NCBI RefSeq assembly: GCF_000429545.1
Contig: NZ_AUCB01000010.1
Coordinates: 101,494 to 165,493 of the forward strand
From: Arenibacter certesii DSM 19833
Lineage (GTDB): Bacteria; Bacteroidota; Bacteroidia; Flavobacteriales; Flavobacteriaceae
Direction of reading: 5' to 3'
DNA: 64,000 bases
The translations under genes and the position numbers were made by a program. Positions within the stretch are counted from its first letter, which is position 1. Each line of letters opens with the position of its first letter. The notes under the pieces were generated by a model. It worked only from the letters and a program-made list of their open reading frames with translations. It ran no database searches and had not been told where the DNA came from. Below, piece by piece: positions 17,633-26,876 of this stretch.

Positions 17633-19470
17633 ATATCTAGATCAAACTCTTTTCTTAGCAAGTCAATTGCTGGGTTCTTCTCCCGTAGTTTAAGGTACTT
17701 TTCCTCAGGGGTAAATGCGAATTTTTTAGCTGTAGTTTCGTTTACCGTTATATCTAAAGTGATAAAGTGGTTGTGAAGCTTTAATTTTAAGTATTCCATT
17801 AAGTCATACTTTTCCCGCTCCACTTCCTTTTTCATTGTGTCATTGGGCAATTCAATCCAAATTACAAAGTTTTCTTTTAATTTAGGGAGATCGGCATTTA
17901 AATTGGATGCCAGTATTTTACGTCCTTCTTTATCTATTATGTCAACAAATTCGGCCCAATGCTTTCGCAGTTCCTGTTCGGTGAAAACCGAATTTGGCAA
18001 ACTACTTTCATCTATTATCTCTTCTTTTTTATTGAGTTGATGTTCCTTTTTGGCCTTTAGGCTAGACAAACTAAGACCAGATACCCTTTTTTTACCTGCC
18101 TTTAAGTCGATCTGAATTCTTTTAGTCTCAGCATCCTGAGTTTCCTGAGGCTTTGCTATACTGCTTTGTGCCGTATGTTCTTCTGTTAGAGTAGGGGCAG
18201 GGGCAGATGTGGAAGCACTCGCTGTTTGTATACTTTGTGGCTTCGCTTTCTGGGTTGGAGCAATTTGTGGAGCATTTCCTTCAGCGGATTTTTGATTTGT
18301 AGGCGCCTTTGGCTCTGTGACCTTATTATGGTTAACTCGGTAAAAAGAAGCAGGAATTATAAAATCTGGACGACCTCTACCAGGTCCTAAGTGTTTAGAC
18401 TTTTTTTTTTCTCCATCAAAGTCGATGGAGGCTAATTTCATTAGGGTCAGTTCTACTAGTAATCGCTGATGCTTACTGCTCTTGTATTTTATGTCGCAGT
18501 CATTGGCAAGGTCTATAGCTTCCAAAAGGAATGAGCCCGATGGTTTTTGTGATTGCTCTAAGTATTGTTTTTTTGCTTCCTCACCAACCTCTAATAGTGG
18601 AATGGTATTTTGATGCTTGCACACCATTAAATCCCTAAAATGGGAAGCTAATCCAACAATAAAATGATGGCCATCAAAGCCTTGGGCCAATGTTTCGTTG
18701 AACAAGACTAAAAGACCTGGAATATCCCGTGCCAAAATAAGATCGGTAGCCTTAAAATAGGTGTCGTAATCTAAAACGTTTAAATTCTCGGTCACCGCTT
18801 TTCTGGTTAAGTTTTTACCAGAAAAACTAACAACCCTATCAAATATCGAAAGGGCGTCGCGCATAGCGCCATCTGCTTTTTGAGCAATAATGTGCAAGGC
18901 GTCGTCTTCAGCATTTATCTGTTGACTTTCGGCAATATATCTTAAATATTCTGCTGTATCCTTTACTGTAATTCGTTTAAAATCAAAAATCTGACAGCGA
19001 GATAGAATAGTAGGGATTATCTTGTGCTTTTCAGTGGTGGCCAAAATAAAAATGGCATGGGCTGGCGGTTCTTCCAACGTCTTTAAAAAGGCGTTAAATG
19101 CCGCTTGGGACAGCATGTGGACCTCATCAATAATATATACTTTGTACTTCCCTACTTGCGGTGGAATCCGTACTTGGCTAGTAAGCTCTCTAATATCGTC
19201 TACCGAGTTATTGGATGCGGCATCCAGTTCAAAAATATTGAAAGCAAAGTCCTCATCTTCTGATGCTTCTCCTTGCTGATTGATCTGTTTTGCCAAGATT
19301 CTAGCACAGGTAGTTTTTCCTACCCCTCTAGGACCGGTAAATAATAATGCCTGCGCCAAATGATTGTTTTCAATGGCGTTCGTTAAAGTATTGGTAATAG
19401 CCTGCTGCCCCACTACATCCTTGAATGTTTTAGGTCTATATTTCCGAGCAGATACTATAAAAGGTTCCAA
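17629..19470 (-). CDS. dnaX: DNA polymerase III subunit gamma/tau
   Basis: About 613 aa from the start I prefer. Clamp-loader AAA+ features: VSARKYRPKTFKDVVGQ, Walker A GPRGVGKTT, Walker B YIIDEVHMLS, sensor ATTEKHKIIPTILSRCQ; the zinc cysteine cluster of the E. coli protein is absent, with a longer acidic loop instead. A low-complexity linker (about 405-490) precedes a C-terminal tau-like domain. No ATG fits the conserved start (PFIVSARKYRP); the TTG at 19468-19470 does. The ATG at 19542 lies upstream of a full TAnnTTTG box at 19521-19528, so it is probably not transcribed. Confidence 0.88.
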   Translation of the reverse strand: MEPFIVSARKYRPKTFKDVVGQQAITNTLTNAIENNHLAQALLFTGPRGVGKTTCARILAKQINQQGEASEDEDFAFNIFELDAASNNSVDDIRELTSQVRIPPQVGKYKVYIIDEVHMLSQAAFNAFLKTLEEPPAHAIFILATTEKHKIIPTILSRCQIFDFKRITVKDTAEYLRYIAESQQINAEDDALHIIAQKADGAMRDALSIFDRVVSFSGKNLTRKAVTENLNVLDYDTYFKATDLILARDIPGLLVLFNETLAQGFDGHHFIVGLASHFRDLMVCKHQNTIPLLEVGEEAKKQYLEQSQKPSGSFLLEAIDLANDCDIKYKSSKHQRLLVELTLMKLASIDFDGEKKKSKHLGPGRGRPDFIIPASFYRVNHNKVTEPKAPTNQKSAEGNAPQIAPTQKAKPQSIQTASASTSAPAPTLTEEHTAQSSIAKPQETQDAETKRIQIDLKAGKKRVSGLSLSSLKAKKEHQLNKKEEIIDESSLPNSVFTEQELRKHWAEFVDIIDKEGRKILASNLNADLPKLKENFVIWIELPNDTMKKEVEREKYDLMEYLKLKLHNHFITLDITVNETTAKKFAFTPEEKYLKLREKNPAIDLLRKEFDLDI

Positions 19471-19488
19471 GAGTTTAAACTTATAAGT

Positions 19489-19528
19489 GACCTCTAATAT
19501 GGAGGTCGATAGATATGGTACAAATATA
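19489..19528 (-). promoter_or_regulatory. dnaX promoter -7 element and leader hairpin
   Basis: TATATTTG on the minus strand (19521-19528) fits TAnnTTTG fully. Between it and the TTG start there is a small stem, GACCTC (19489-19494) with GAGGTC (19502-19507), which contains the would-be ribosome binding purines. No clear -33 element. Confidence 0.5.
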
Positions 19529-19593
19529 AAAATAGCTTTCAATTATAGTCCCTATTTAACCAAGTTTAGCATTTTATTTATCAACAATTGAGC

Positions 19594-19601
19594 TATCTTT
19601 G
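19594..19601 (+). promoter_or_regulatory. rnpB promoter -7 element
   Basis: TATCTTTG matches TAnnTTTG and ends five bases before the predicted RNase P RNA 5' end at 19606, the expected spacing for a Bacteroidetes promoter. Confidence 0.65.
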
Positions 19602-19605
19602 CCTC

Positions 19606-19920
19606 AGCAGGTCGCCTTATCGCTGTTTCCAATCTTTTTGGGTCAGAGGAAAGTCCGGACACCATAGTGCAGTATAGCGGGTAACGCCCGTCCGTCGAGA
19701 GGCGAGGACAAGTGCAACAGAGAGAAGGTACAGGTAATGCTGTAGTGAAAGCAGGTAAACTCTATACGGTGCAACGCCATGTAAATCAGTGTTCGAGGGC
19801 TGCACGCTCAAGCTGAAGGGTAGGCGGTTAGAGTTGTTGAGCAATCAATAACCTAGATAAATGATAAGGAAGTCCATAATTAATTATGGGCTACAGAATC
19901 CGGCTTATGACCTGCTTTTT
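19606..19920 (+). ncRNA. rnpB: RNase P RNA component (type A)
   Basis: The universal conserved regions are present: GAGGAAAGTCCGGACACC near the 5' end (CR I) and ACAGAATCCGGCTTATGACC near the 3' end (CR V). The terminal helix P1 is AGCAGGTC (19606-19613) with GACCTGCT (19909-19916), followed by a T-run that ends transcription. About 311 nt, normal for the group. It is divergent from dnaX. Confidence 0.96.
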
Positions 19921-20003
19921 TTATAATTTGAGTTGTGGTGAGTGCTATGTTGAGGTGTGGTTATTGACCTTAAGGCTTTTAAATTGGCAATACAACTAAC
20001 TTG

Positions 20004-20561
20004 TTAATTAGTTTTGGTTTCCCCTATCCATTCAAAAAAACTAAAAATACTGCTTCCGTATCTTCTTTGATTGGTGAAATGAGTTAATTGGGATAGGTCG
20101 GTATGTTTGGGGTGTTCAATAATCAAGACGCCATTTTCTAATAGCAGTTCCTTTTCGAATACTAGTTTTACAATTTGGGAAAAATCATCCAACGGAAAGT
20201 CGTATGGGGGATCTGCAAAGATTATATGTGCTGATATGGGATTGGTTTCCAAATACTCATAAACATCTCTTTTAATAACTTCTATTGGAAATTCATTTTT
20301 TTCTGATGTTTCCGAGATGTATTGCACACATCCTTGGTGGGCATCTACTGCAGTTATATGTTCAGTACCCCTAGAGGCAAATTCGTAGCTAATATTTCCA
20401 GTTCCAGAAAAAAGATCTAGAACCTTAAGGTCTTCAAAATAATATTGATTGTTAAGAATATTGAATAAGGCTTCCTTTGCCATATCAGTAGTTGGGCGAA
20501 CAGGAAGCTTTTTTGGGGCGGTTAAGCGCAGGCCCTTTTTAGTACCAGAAATAATTCGCAT
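20004..20561 (-). CDS. rsmD: 16S rRNA (guanine966-N2)-methyltransferase
   Basis: 185 aa, the usual length. N-terminal MRIISGTKKGLRL and RPTTDMAKEALFNIL are signature RsmD segments; LDLFSGTGNISYEFASRG is the SAM-binding motif I and FADPPYDFPLDD carries the catalytic DPPY motif of base-amine methyltransferases. Modifies G966 of 16S rRNA in the assembling 30S subunit. It follows the DUF3822 gene by three bases, a common pairing in flavobacteria. Confidence 0.93.
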   Translation of the reverse strand: MRIISGTKKGLRLTAPKKLPVRPTTDMAKEALFNILNNQYYFEDLKVLDLFSGTGNISYEFASRGTEHITAVDAHQGCVQYISETSEKNEFPIEVIKRDVYEYLETNPISAHIIFADPPYDFPLDDFSQIVKLVFEKELLLENGVLIIEHPKHTDLSQLTHFTNQRRYGSSIFSFFEWIGETKTN

Positions 20562-20564
20562 GGG

Positions 20565-21401
20565 TTAAAGGGAATTTAAAAGTGTAAAATCTATCGTTTC
20601 CCGTTCCAGATCCCCAAGATGAAAGTGATTGGCATGAGAAGGTATAAAAATCGATATATCCTTTATGTAGGTATGGCAGAGTTGATAAAGGGAATCCCCT
20701 TCCTCCACAGCGCCGAATAGTTTTAGTTTTGTGGTTTCCGTATCTAATTTTAGTTGCTCTAGGGTAAATAGTAAATAATAGATAAAATCTTCTTTCGCCG
20801 TAAAACTAAAGTTATTGTAAAGCAGAAGCTTTTTATTTTGGATAACGGTTATATCCATATGTCCCTCCATTAAGTGTACATAGCAGATGGGTTCATTGGT
20901 GTTTCCGTGGCTATTTATCAGATTTTTTATCAAAACAGTTCCATTGTGCATAAATTCAAAATCCCCAAATAGATCGAAGATGTAATTGTTTATGTTCATA
21001 AAGGGCACGTATACATTTACCATGTCCATATTAGCGATCTCATCGTATACGATGTGGTCGTTAGCTAATATTTTCGCATTGAATTTAAGGTAATTTGCCA
21101 ATTCATCCTTATTAAATAGGGCGTTGGGAACTAAACAGAATAAATTATTCCTATGAATAACAACGACTTCAGTGAAATTGGTTTTATGAATTTTATGATC
21201 CTCAAAAAGTTGTTTTACCTCTTTTTGTAGAGCATAAGGGGTCAGTTCGCCTTCGAAGCTAATTCTTTCCGAACTGATAACCGTATTGGAAAGTGTGTCC
21301 AATACACAAAAAGAAAGTCCATTCAAGCTAACTTGAATGGACAATTTATAATATGCTGATTTAGAATCTTCTGAAATCTTACTGGTCGTTTCGTTTGTCA
21401 T
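20565..21401 (-). CDS. DUF3822 family protein
   Basis: About 278 aa from ATG 21401 (MTNETTSKIS); an ATG seven codons upstream (21422) is possible. DUF3822 proteins accompany rsmD in Bacteroidetes, have an actin-like (ASKHA/PilM-like) fold and no assigned function. Visible: LSIQVSLNGLSFCVLDTLSNTV and the central SYVHL-type segment CYVHLMEGHMDITVIQNKKLLLYN. The start lies inside the 3' end of the upstream gene (23-base overlap), so they are probably coupled. Confidence 0.75.
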   Translation of the reverse strand: MTNETTSKISEDSKSAYYKLSIQVSLNGLSFCVLDTLSNTVISSERISFEGELTPYALQKEVKQLFEDHKIHKTNFTEVVVIHRNNLFCLVPNALFNKDELANYLKFNAKILANDHIVYDEIANMDMVNVYVPFMNINNYIFDLFGDFEFMHNGTVLIKNLINSHGNTNEPICYVHLMEGHMDITVIQNKKLLLYNNFSFTAKEDFIYYLLFTLEQLKLDTETTKLKLFGAVEEGDSLYQLCHTYIKDISIFIPSHANHFHLGDLERETIDFTLLNSL

Positions 21402-22029
21402 AGATAGATGGCCAATTTCCACTGGTGCTTACCTCGGTCATGGATCCTACTTTGATTACGCTACCATTAACTTCATCAACGTTGATCTGAGCGTTTTCCC
21501 TTGCCAACAATTCTTTGGGTTGGTCATGAAGCACAATATCTTTACTAATTAGGACTTCAAATACAGGAGCTTTATAGCCTCCTTTTTCAACAATTCCAGA
21601 TTTCATCTCAAATTGCTCATTGTTTTTTGCATAAGGAACATTCATCATGCTCTTATAACGAGTATCTTTTTTAAATAAGGAATCCTTCACTGATACAAAA
21701 CCAAGAGTGTCAACAATCTTTACTTCTTTCAGCATGTCGATGCCAAAATGCTTGTCATACTCCAAATAAGAGGAATCTCTTTGTTGTGTAATAATGTATT
21801 TTCCAGTGTCCACAAATTTTATCAAGGAATTAAAATCTTTGGCATATCTCCCATTTACGGTCTTATAAGCTTCTTGGGAATTTCTAATATCCTTAAGACT
21901 GGCTATTACCTTAGTGAAACGCTCTTGTTTAACTTTGTTAAACTCAATAGGGCCATTGACAGATTTATAAATCATAAATGCTAATCCAATACTTACCAGC
22001 CAAAGAAAAATTTGTAAAATGGTCTTCAT
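21379..22029 (-). CDS. Membrane-anchored hypothetical protein, pseudopilin-like N-terminal half
   Basis: 216 aa. One N-terminal hydrophobic helix (ILQIFLWLVSIGLAFMIY) is followed by a segment, SLKDIRNSQEAYKTVNGRYA and DFNSLIKFVDTG, that resembles the helix after the membrane anchor in type II secretion pseudopilins (repeats of AIR..QEAY...GRYA). The remainder is not recognised. It is first in an operon with DUF3822 (PilM-like fold) and rsmD. I have no functional name for it. Confidence 0.6.
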   Translation of the reverse strand: MKTILQIFLWLVSIGLAFMIYKSVNGPIEFNKVKQERFTKVIASLKDIRNSQEAYKTVNGRYAKDFNSLIKFVDTGKYIITQQRDSSYLEYDKHFGIDMLKEVKIVDTLGFVSVKDSLFKKDTRYKSMMNVPYAKNNEQFEMKSGIVEKGGYKAPVFEVLISKDIVLHDQPKELLARENAQINVDEVNGSVIKVGSMTEVSTSGNWPSIYDKRNDQ

Positions 22030-22061
22030 TTCTTATGTGTTATTATATTTAGTGGTTGTCA

Positions 22062-22123
22062 CAAATCTACAATTTTTTTTTAATGCCAAAAGCATTTGGC
22101 CTTAAAAATACTGATTATCTTTG
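22062..22123. promoter_or_regulatory. Divergent promoter pair sharing an inverted repeat
   Basis: Plus strand: TTTG (22095-22098), 17 bases, TATCTTTG (22116-22123), then the helicase ATG at 22131. Minus strand: TTTG (22087-22090), 17 bases, TAGATTTG (22062-22069), then the ATG at 22029. The two TTTG boxes are the arms of GCCAAAAGCATTTGGC (22085-22100). Confidence 0.5.
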
Positions 22124-22130
22124 AAGACCT

Positions 22131-23570
22131 ATGAATATTATAACTGACACACGTTTTTATAATCTACTAAAAGAGAAATTTCCACATGAGCCTACGCTCA
22201 AACAGTCGGTTGCATTACAGCAACTTGCAAGTTTTGCGCTATCAAAAGAAAAGGACACTGTTTTTCTTTTGAAGGGATTTGCAGGAACTGGGAAAACCAC
22301 AATTGTTGGTACCATTGTTACCAATTTATGGAAAACTACCATGAAGGCGGTACTGATGGCTCCTACAGGAAGGGCGGCCAAGGTAATGTCCAATTATTCC
22401 GGTACCCAGGCATTCACTATTCATAGAAAAATATACTTCCCTAAAAAACAAAGAGGAGGAGGAGTGCAATTTGTGCTGTCTCCTAATAAGCATAGAAATA
22501 CACTATTTATTGTAGATGAGGCTTCCATGATTTCCGATAATCCTACAGATTCCAAACTATTGGAAAATGGCTCTTTATTAGATGATTTAATGACCTATGT
22601 TTATTCTGGTCATAATTGTAAGCTGATTTTAATTGGGGATACTGCCCAGCTGCCTCCTGTTCATTTAAATCTAAGTCCCGCACTAGATGAGGGACAGTTA
22701 TCTTTACATTATAATAAGGAAGTGATAAAGATGGAAATGGATGAAGTAGTGAGGCAGGCAGAGGATTCTGGAATACTTGCAAATGCCACTAATCTTAGGG
22801 AGCAATTGCAGAGCGAGTTTTATGACGATTTTAAATTCTCGGTTTCCCCTTTTACCGATATAGTTCGGTTAATAGATGGTCACGATATTCAAGAGGCAAT
22901 AGATGAATCCTATTCACAAAATGGAAAAGAAGAAACGGCAATCATTGTTCGTTCTAACAAACGTGCCAATCTATACAATGAAAATATAAGGAATAGAATT
23001 CTTTACCTAGAAAACGAGTTGTCCGTTGGGGATTATATGATGGTAGTTAAGAATAACTATTTTTGGCTTAAACCCACTTCAGAAGCTGGTTTTATTGCCA
23101 ATGGGGATATTATAGAAGTTTTGGAAATCTTTGCTATTAAGGAATTATACGGGTTTAAATTTGCGGAAGTAAAAGTAAAAATGGTGGATTATCCCAAACA
23201 GGAACCTTTTGAAACCGTACTATTATTAGATACCATAATGGCAGAGACCCCATCTTTGACCTATGAAGATGGGAACCGATTATATCAGGAGGTAATGCGG
23301 GATTATGAAGAGGAAACTTCTAAATATAAAAAGTTTCTTGCTGTTAAGAATAATCCTTTTTTCAATGCCCTTCAGGTGAAATTCTCTTATGCGATTACCT
23401 GTCATAAATCGCAAGGTGGACAATGGAATACTGTTTTTGTAGAACAGCCCTATCTTCCGAATGGGGTAGATAAGGAATACATGAGGTGGCTTTATACCGC
23501 CATCACTAGAGCCAAGGATAAATTGTACTTAATAGGATTTAAGAACGATTTTTTTGTTGATTCTGAATAG
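22131..23570 (+). CDS. RecD-like superfamily 1B DNA helicase / AAA ATPase
   Basis: 479 aa. Walker A LLKGFAGTGKTT (about 44-55), motif Ib APTGRAAKVM, Walker B LFIVDEASMIS (about 125), motif III LILIGDTAQLPPV, and a C-terminal UvrD-like motif V/VI region SYAITCHKSQGGQW and RWLYTAITRAKDKLYLI. This is the single-polypeptide RecD/Dda-type layout, without the N-terminal extension of RecD2. Probable 5'-3' DNA helicase in repair or recombination; the exact role is unknown. It is divergent from the rsmD operon. Confidence 0.85.
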   Translation: MNIITDTRFYNLLKEKFPHEPTLKQSVALQQLASFALSKEKDTVFLLKGFAGTGKTTIVGTIVTNLWKTTMKAVLMAPTGRAAKVMSNYSGTQAFTIHRKIYFPKKQRGGGVQFVLSPNKHRNTLFIVDEASMISDNPTDSKLLENGSLLDDLMTYVYSGHNCKLILIGDTAQLPPVHLNLSPALDEGQLSLHYNKEVIKMEMDEVVRQAEDSGILANATNLREQLQSEFYDDFKFSVSPFTDIVRLIDGHDIQEAIDESYSQNGKEETAIIVRSNKRANLYNENIRNRILYLENELSVGDYMMVVKNNYFWLKPTSEAGFIANGDIIEVLEIFAIKELYGFKFAEVKVKMVDYPKQEPFETVLLLDTIMAETPSLTYEDGNRLYQEVMRDYEEETSKYKKFLAVKNNPFFNALQVKFSYAITCHKSQGGQWNTVFVEQPYLPNGVDKEYMRWLYTAITRAKDKLYLIGFKNDFFVDSE

Positions 23571-23597
23571 CCTAATTTCGCATTAAACTAAAAGCAC

Positions 23598-24170
23598 ATG
23601 GCTTTTGAGACCATTTTAAGTATTTTTCTAGGAATAGGGCTTGCTGCATCGGTTGGCTTTAGAATTTTTCTACCCTTGTTTGCCTTAAGCTTAGCTGCTT
23701 ATTTTAATGTATGGGAATTAAATAATAGTTGGGAATGGATTGGGAGTATCCCAGCTTTGATAACGCTAGGCGTAGCTACCGTAGTCGAAATTTTCGCTTA
23801 CTTTATTCCATGGGTAGATAATTTACTTGACGGTTTTGCAGTGCCTTTGGTCGCTATTGCCGGAACAGCAGTTATGGTTTCTACTGTAGCAGATCTGGAT
23901 CCCATTGTCACTTGGACATTAGCTATAATTGCAGGTGGTGGTACGGCAACGGCCATTAAAAGTACTTCTGCTACTGGAAGGGTTGCCTCATTGGCAACTA
24001 CAGGGGGAATAGCAAATCCAATAATTGGTCTGGTGGAAACAGTGGTAGCGGTAGTAATGACCGTATTGGCCATTTTTGTACCCATACTGGCCGTTATCCT
24101 TGTAGTTATTATATTGTTTGTTCTTTTTAAGATATATAAGAAACTAAGATCTAAATCTAATCCAAATTAA
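23598..24170 (+). CDS. DUF4126 family membrane protein
   Basis: 190 aa, with four to five hydrophobic segments and a basic C-terminus. The sequence SIFLGIGLAASVGFRIFLPL at the N-terminus, FIPWVDNLLD and ATAIKSTSATGR in the middle fit DUF4126. No biochemical function is known. It begins 27 bases after the helicase gene on the same strand. Confidence 0.8.
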   Translation: MAFETILSIFLGIGLAASVGFRIFLPLFALSLAAYFNVWELNNSWEWIGSIPALITLGVATVVEIFAYFIPWVDNLLDGFAVPLVAIAGTAVMVSTVADLDPIVTWTLAIIAGGGTATAIKSTSATGRVASLATTGGIANPIIGLVETVVAVVMTVLAIFVPILAVILVVIILFVLFKIYKKLRSKSNPN

Positions 24171-24242
24171 TTTTATATAATTTTCATGTGAAATCAGTAT
24201 TTCCCAAATCTGGTAGCAAAATACGAATGAAGGTATGCGTAT

Positions 24243-24250
24243 TACATTTG
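24243..24250 (+). promoter_or_regulatory. kdsB promoter -7 element
   Basis: TACATTTG matches TAnnTTTG, 28 bases before the kdsB ATG, with an A/T-rich leader between. No convincing -33 element. Confidence 0.5.
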
Positions 24251-24278
24251 ACCGTTAAAAATTAATAAATAATAATAT

Positions 24279-25007
24279 ATGAAAATCATCGCAATGATAC
24301 CCGCTCGTTATGCCGCTTCTAGATTTCCTGGGAAGTTAATGCAAGACTTGCAAGGGAAACCAGTTATACAAAGAACCTATGAGGCAGCTCTTAATACGGG
24401 CTTGTTTCAGGAAGTGTACGTAGTGACTGATAGTCCGGTTATTTATGAGTGCATTACTAAGATAGGTGGCAAAGCCATAATGAGCAAGAAGGAGCACGAA
24501 TGTGGGAGTGATCGTATTGCCGAAGCCGTGGAAAATATGGACGTAGATATCATTGTTAATGTACAAGGTGATGAACCTTTTACTGATCGTGAGAGTCTTG
24601 TCAGTGTAATAGAAGTTTTTAAGGACGATCATCAAAAGGAGATAGACCTTGCTTCCTTAATGACGAGGATAACCGATTGGGTAGAGATCAATGACCCCAA
24701 TACGGTGAAGGTAATTGTGGATAAACAGAATTTTGCCCTTTATTTTTCTAGGGCCCCCATTCCTTATCCAAGAGCTAGGGAATTAGATATACCTTATTAT
24801 AAGCATAAGGGAATATATGCTTTTAGAAAAAGTGCCTTGATGGATTTTCAAAGGTTGCCGATGCAAATACTGGAAGCTACTGAAAAAATAGAAGCTATAC
24901 GGTATCTGGAATATGGTAAAAAAATAAAAATGGTAGAAACGAATGTTACGGGAATTGAAATAGATACCCCGGAAGATTTGGAAAAGGCCAAGAGTGTATG
25001 GAAATAG
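24279..25007 (+). CDS. kdsB: 3-deoxy-manno-octulosonate cytidylyltransferase (CMP-Kdo synthetase)
   Basis: 242 aa, the family length. Activates Kdo with CTP for lipopolysaccharide inner core synthesis in the cytoplasm. N-terminal nucleotide-binding motif [19 protein letters not shown], then [21 protein letters not shown] (metal-binding Asp) and SRAPIPYPR are all characteristic. It overlaps the HAD gene by ten bases and heads the operon kdsB-HAD-kdnB-like. Confidence 0.95.
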   Translation: MKIIAMIPARYAASRFPGKLMQDLQGKPVIQRTYEAALNTGLFQEVYVVTDSPVIYECITKIGGKAIMSKKEHECGSDRIAEAVENMDVDIIVNVQGDEPFTDRESLVSVIEVFKDDHQKEIDLASLMTRITDWVEINDPNTVKVIVDKQNFALYFSRAPIPYPRARELDIPYYKHKGIYAFRKSALMDFQRLPMQILEATEKIEAIRYLEYGKKIKMVETNVTGIEIDTPEDLEKAKSVWK

Positions 25008-25717
25008 ATTATAGTAAGATAAAAGTAATTGGGTTTGATGCAGACGATACCTTATGGGTAAATGAAACCTATTTTAGGGATACCGAGGAAAAGTTCGCAA
25101 GCCTTTTGGATAAATATGAAACCAAGAATAAAATAGACCAAGAGCTCTTTAAAACCGAAATAAATAACTTAGAAATTTATGGTTATGGAGTAAAGGGGTT
25201 TGTGCTATCCATGATAGAATCTGCCCTTGATTTATCAAATAATAAGGTTTCTCTAGCAACCATTGGAGATATTCTTAATCTAGGGAAGGAAATGTTGTCT
25301 CATCCTGTAGAATTGTTGGATGGAGTGGAGGAAGTTTTGCGAAAATTAAAGGATCATTATCGTTTAATTGTTTTAACTAAAGGGGATCTATTGGATCAGG
25401 AACGGAAATTGGAAAAATCGGGTCTATCAAAATATTTTCACCATGTGGAGGTATTAAGTGACAAGAAGGAAATAAACTATAAAAACCTTTTGGAGCACTT
25501 AAGAATTCCTGTGTCGGAATTTTTAATGGTTGGGAACTCTCTGAAATCGGACGTCCTTCCCATTATTAATATTGGAGCTAAAGCGATTCATATCCCATTT
25601 CATACTACTTGGCAACACGAGGAAGTAAAATTAGAAGAACATCAGAATGGTCATCTAACCCTAAACACCATTACTGAATTATTAAAATATCTTAACTATG
25701 GCAATGGAAGTGAGTAA
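24998..25717 (+). CDS. HAD-superfamily phosphatase
   Basis: 239 aa. HAD motifs: FDADDTLW (nucleophile Asp and general acid, residues about 13-20), VLTKGD (motif II), a Lys before motif III and [12 protein letters not shown] (motif III/IV). The alpha-helical cap lies between motifs I and II. It is too long and has too large a cap to be KdsC, the usual Kdo-8-phosphate phosphatase. Overlap with kdsB and with the following dehydrogenase suggests a linked role in surface sugar metabolism, but the substrate cannot be stated. Confidence 0.85.
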   Translation: MEIDYSKIKVIGFDADDTLWVNETYFRDTEEKFASLLDKYETKNKIDQELFKTEINNLEIYGYGVKGFVLSMIESALDLSNNKVSLATIGDILNLGKEMLSHPVELLDGVEEVLRKLKDHYRLIVLTKGDLLDQERKLEKSGLSKYFHHVEVLSDKKEINYKNLLEHLRIPVSEFLMVGNSLKSDVLPIINIGAKAIHIPFHTTWQHEEVKLEEHQNGHLTLNTITELLKYLNYGNGSE

Positions 25718-26831
25718 TAAAGAAAATGAGGTAGAGACGAGTACAGATTTAAAAACAAATTACAGGAACTTTCCTATGGTTCCCAGAGTTATATTTGGTA
25801 ATGGATGTTTTGGTCAGTTGGGAGAGATCTTATTGCCAAAAAGGAAAAGTGTTGAAGCGCCTATTATTTTTTTAATCGATGATGTATTTGAGGGAACTCC
25901 ACTTATCTCTCGGATACCCTTATTCCCTAACGATCTAATTATCTTTATTTCAGCAGAGGAAGAGCCTAAAACAGACCAGGTAGACTTCTTAGTAGAACAG
26001 ATACGTAGCGAGTATAAAGAAATTCCTTCCGGTATTGTGGGGATAGGGGGGGGTACCTTGTTAGATTTGGCAAAAGCGGTAGCCATAATGTTGAACAATG
26101 AAGGTAAGGCGCAGGAATATCAAGGTTGGGACTTGGTGAAAAAACCATCTATTTATCATGTTGGTATTCCAACAATTAGTGGTACCGGTGCTGAGGTATC
26201 TAGAACCACCGTTTTAATGGGTCCAGAAAAAAAACTAGGCATAAACTCGGACTATACAACTTTTGACCAAGTTATCTTAGACCCAGACCTTACCAAAGGC
26301 GTCTCTAAAGAGCAATGGTTTTATACCGGAATGGACTGCTTTATTCATTGTGTAGAATCGTTGGATGGTACCTTTTTAAATGCCTTCAGCCAAAGCTATG
26401 GAGAAAAGGCCTTAGAACTTTGTAAAGAGGTTTTTTTAGGAGAATTGGAAGATTCAGAATCTAGAGATAAGTTAATGATGGCGTCCTGGCACGGTGGGAT
26501 GAGTATTGCATATTCACAAGTCGGCGTTGCCCATGCCATGAGTTATGGACTCTCCTATTTGTTAGGAGTAAGACATGGCATAGGGAATTGTTTGGTTTTT
26601 CAATATTTGGAGGAGTTTTATCCCAAGGGAGTGGCTATGTTCAATAAGATGATAGAAAAACATAACATCACGTTGCCAAAAGGAGTATGTAGGGATTTGA
26701 CCGATAGTGATTTTAAAATAATGACTAACGTGGCCCTTAGTCTAGAACCTCTTTGGGAAAATGCTTTGGGCGTGGAATGGAAAAAACACATCAGCCCAGA
26801 GAAGTTAAGATCAATATATCAAAAAATATAG
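25698..26831 (+). CDS. kdnB: Iron-containing alcohol dehydrogenase family, Kdo 8-oxidase (KdnB)-like
   Basis: 377 aa. VPRVIFGNGCFGQLGEIL, IGGGTLLDLAKAVA (NAD-binding), EYQGWDLVKKPS, GIPTISGTGAEVSRTTVL and the metal-ligand part GMDCFIHCVESL plus HAMSYGLSYLLGVRHG fit KdnB better than generic alcohol dehydrogenases. KdnB oxidises the 8-hydroxyl of Kdo so that the transaminase KdnA can make 8-amino-Kdo, known from Shewanella. The location after kdsB supports this. A kdnA-type aminotransferase is not in the window. The ATG at 25698 overlaps the HAD gene by 20 bases; an ATG two codons later is equally possible. Confidence 0.65.
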   Translation: MAMEVSNKENEVETSTDLKTNYRNFPMVPRVIFGNGCFGQLGEILLPKRKSVEAPIIFLIDDVFEGTPLISRIPLFPNDLIIFISAEEEPKTDQVDFLVEQIRSEYKEIPSGIVGIGGGTLLDLAKAVAIMLNNEGKAQEYQGWDLVKKPSIYHVGIPTISGTGAEVSRTTVLMGPEKKLGINSDYTTFDQVILDPDLTKGVSKEQWFYTGMDCFIHCVESLDGTFLNAFSQSYGEKALELCKEVFLGELEDSESRDKLMMASWHGGMSIAYSQVGVAHAMSYGLSYLLGVRHGIGNCLVFQYLEEFYPKGVAMFNKMIEKHNITLPKGVCRDLTDSDFKIMTNVALSLEPLWENALGVEWKKHISPEKLRSIYQKI

Positions 26832-26876
26832 ACTAATTATGACCTATGGTTATCGGATTTTAATACCTTAGATGCC

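Noticed and set aside
19617..19844. A minus-strand 75-codon frame
   Set aside because: It lies fully antisense to the RNase P RNA, whose conserved regions are unmistakable.
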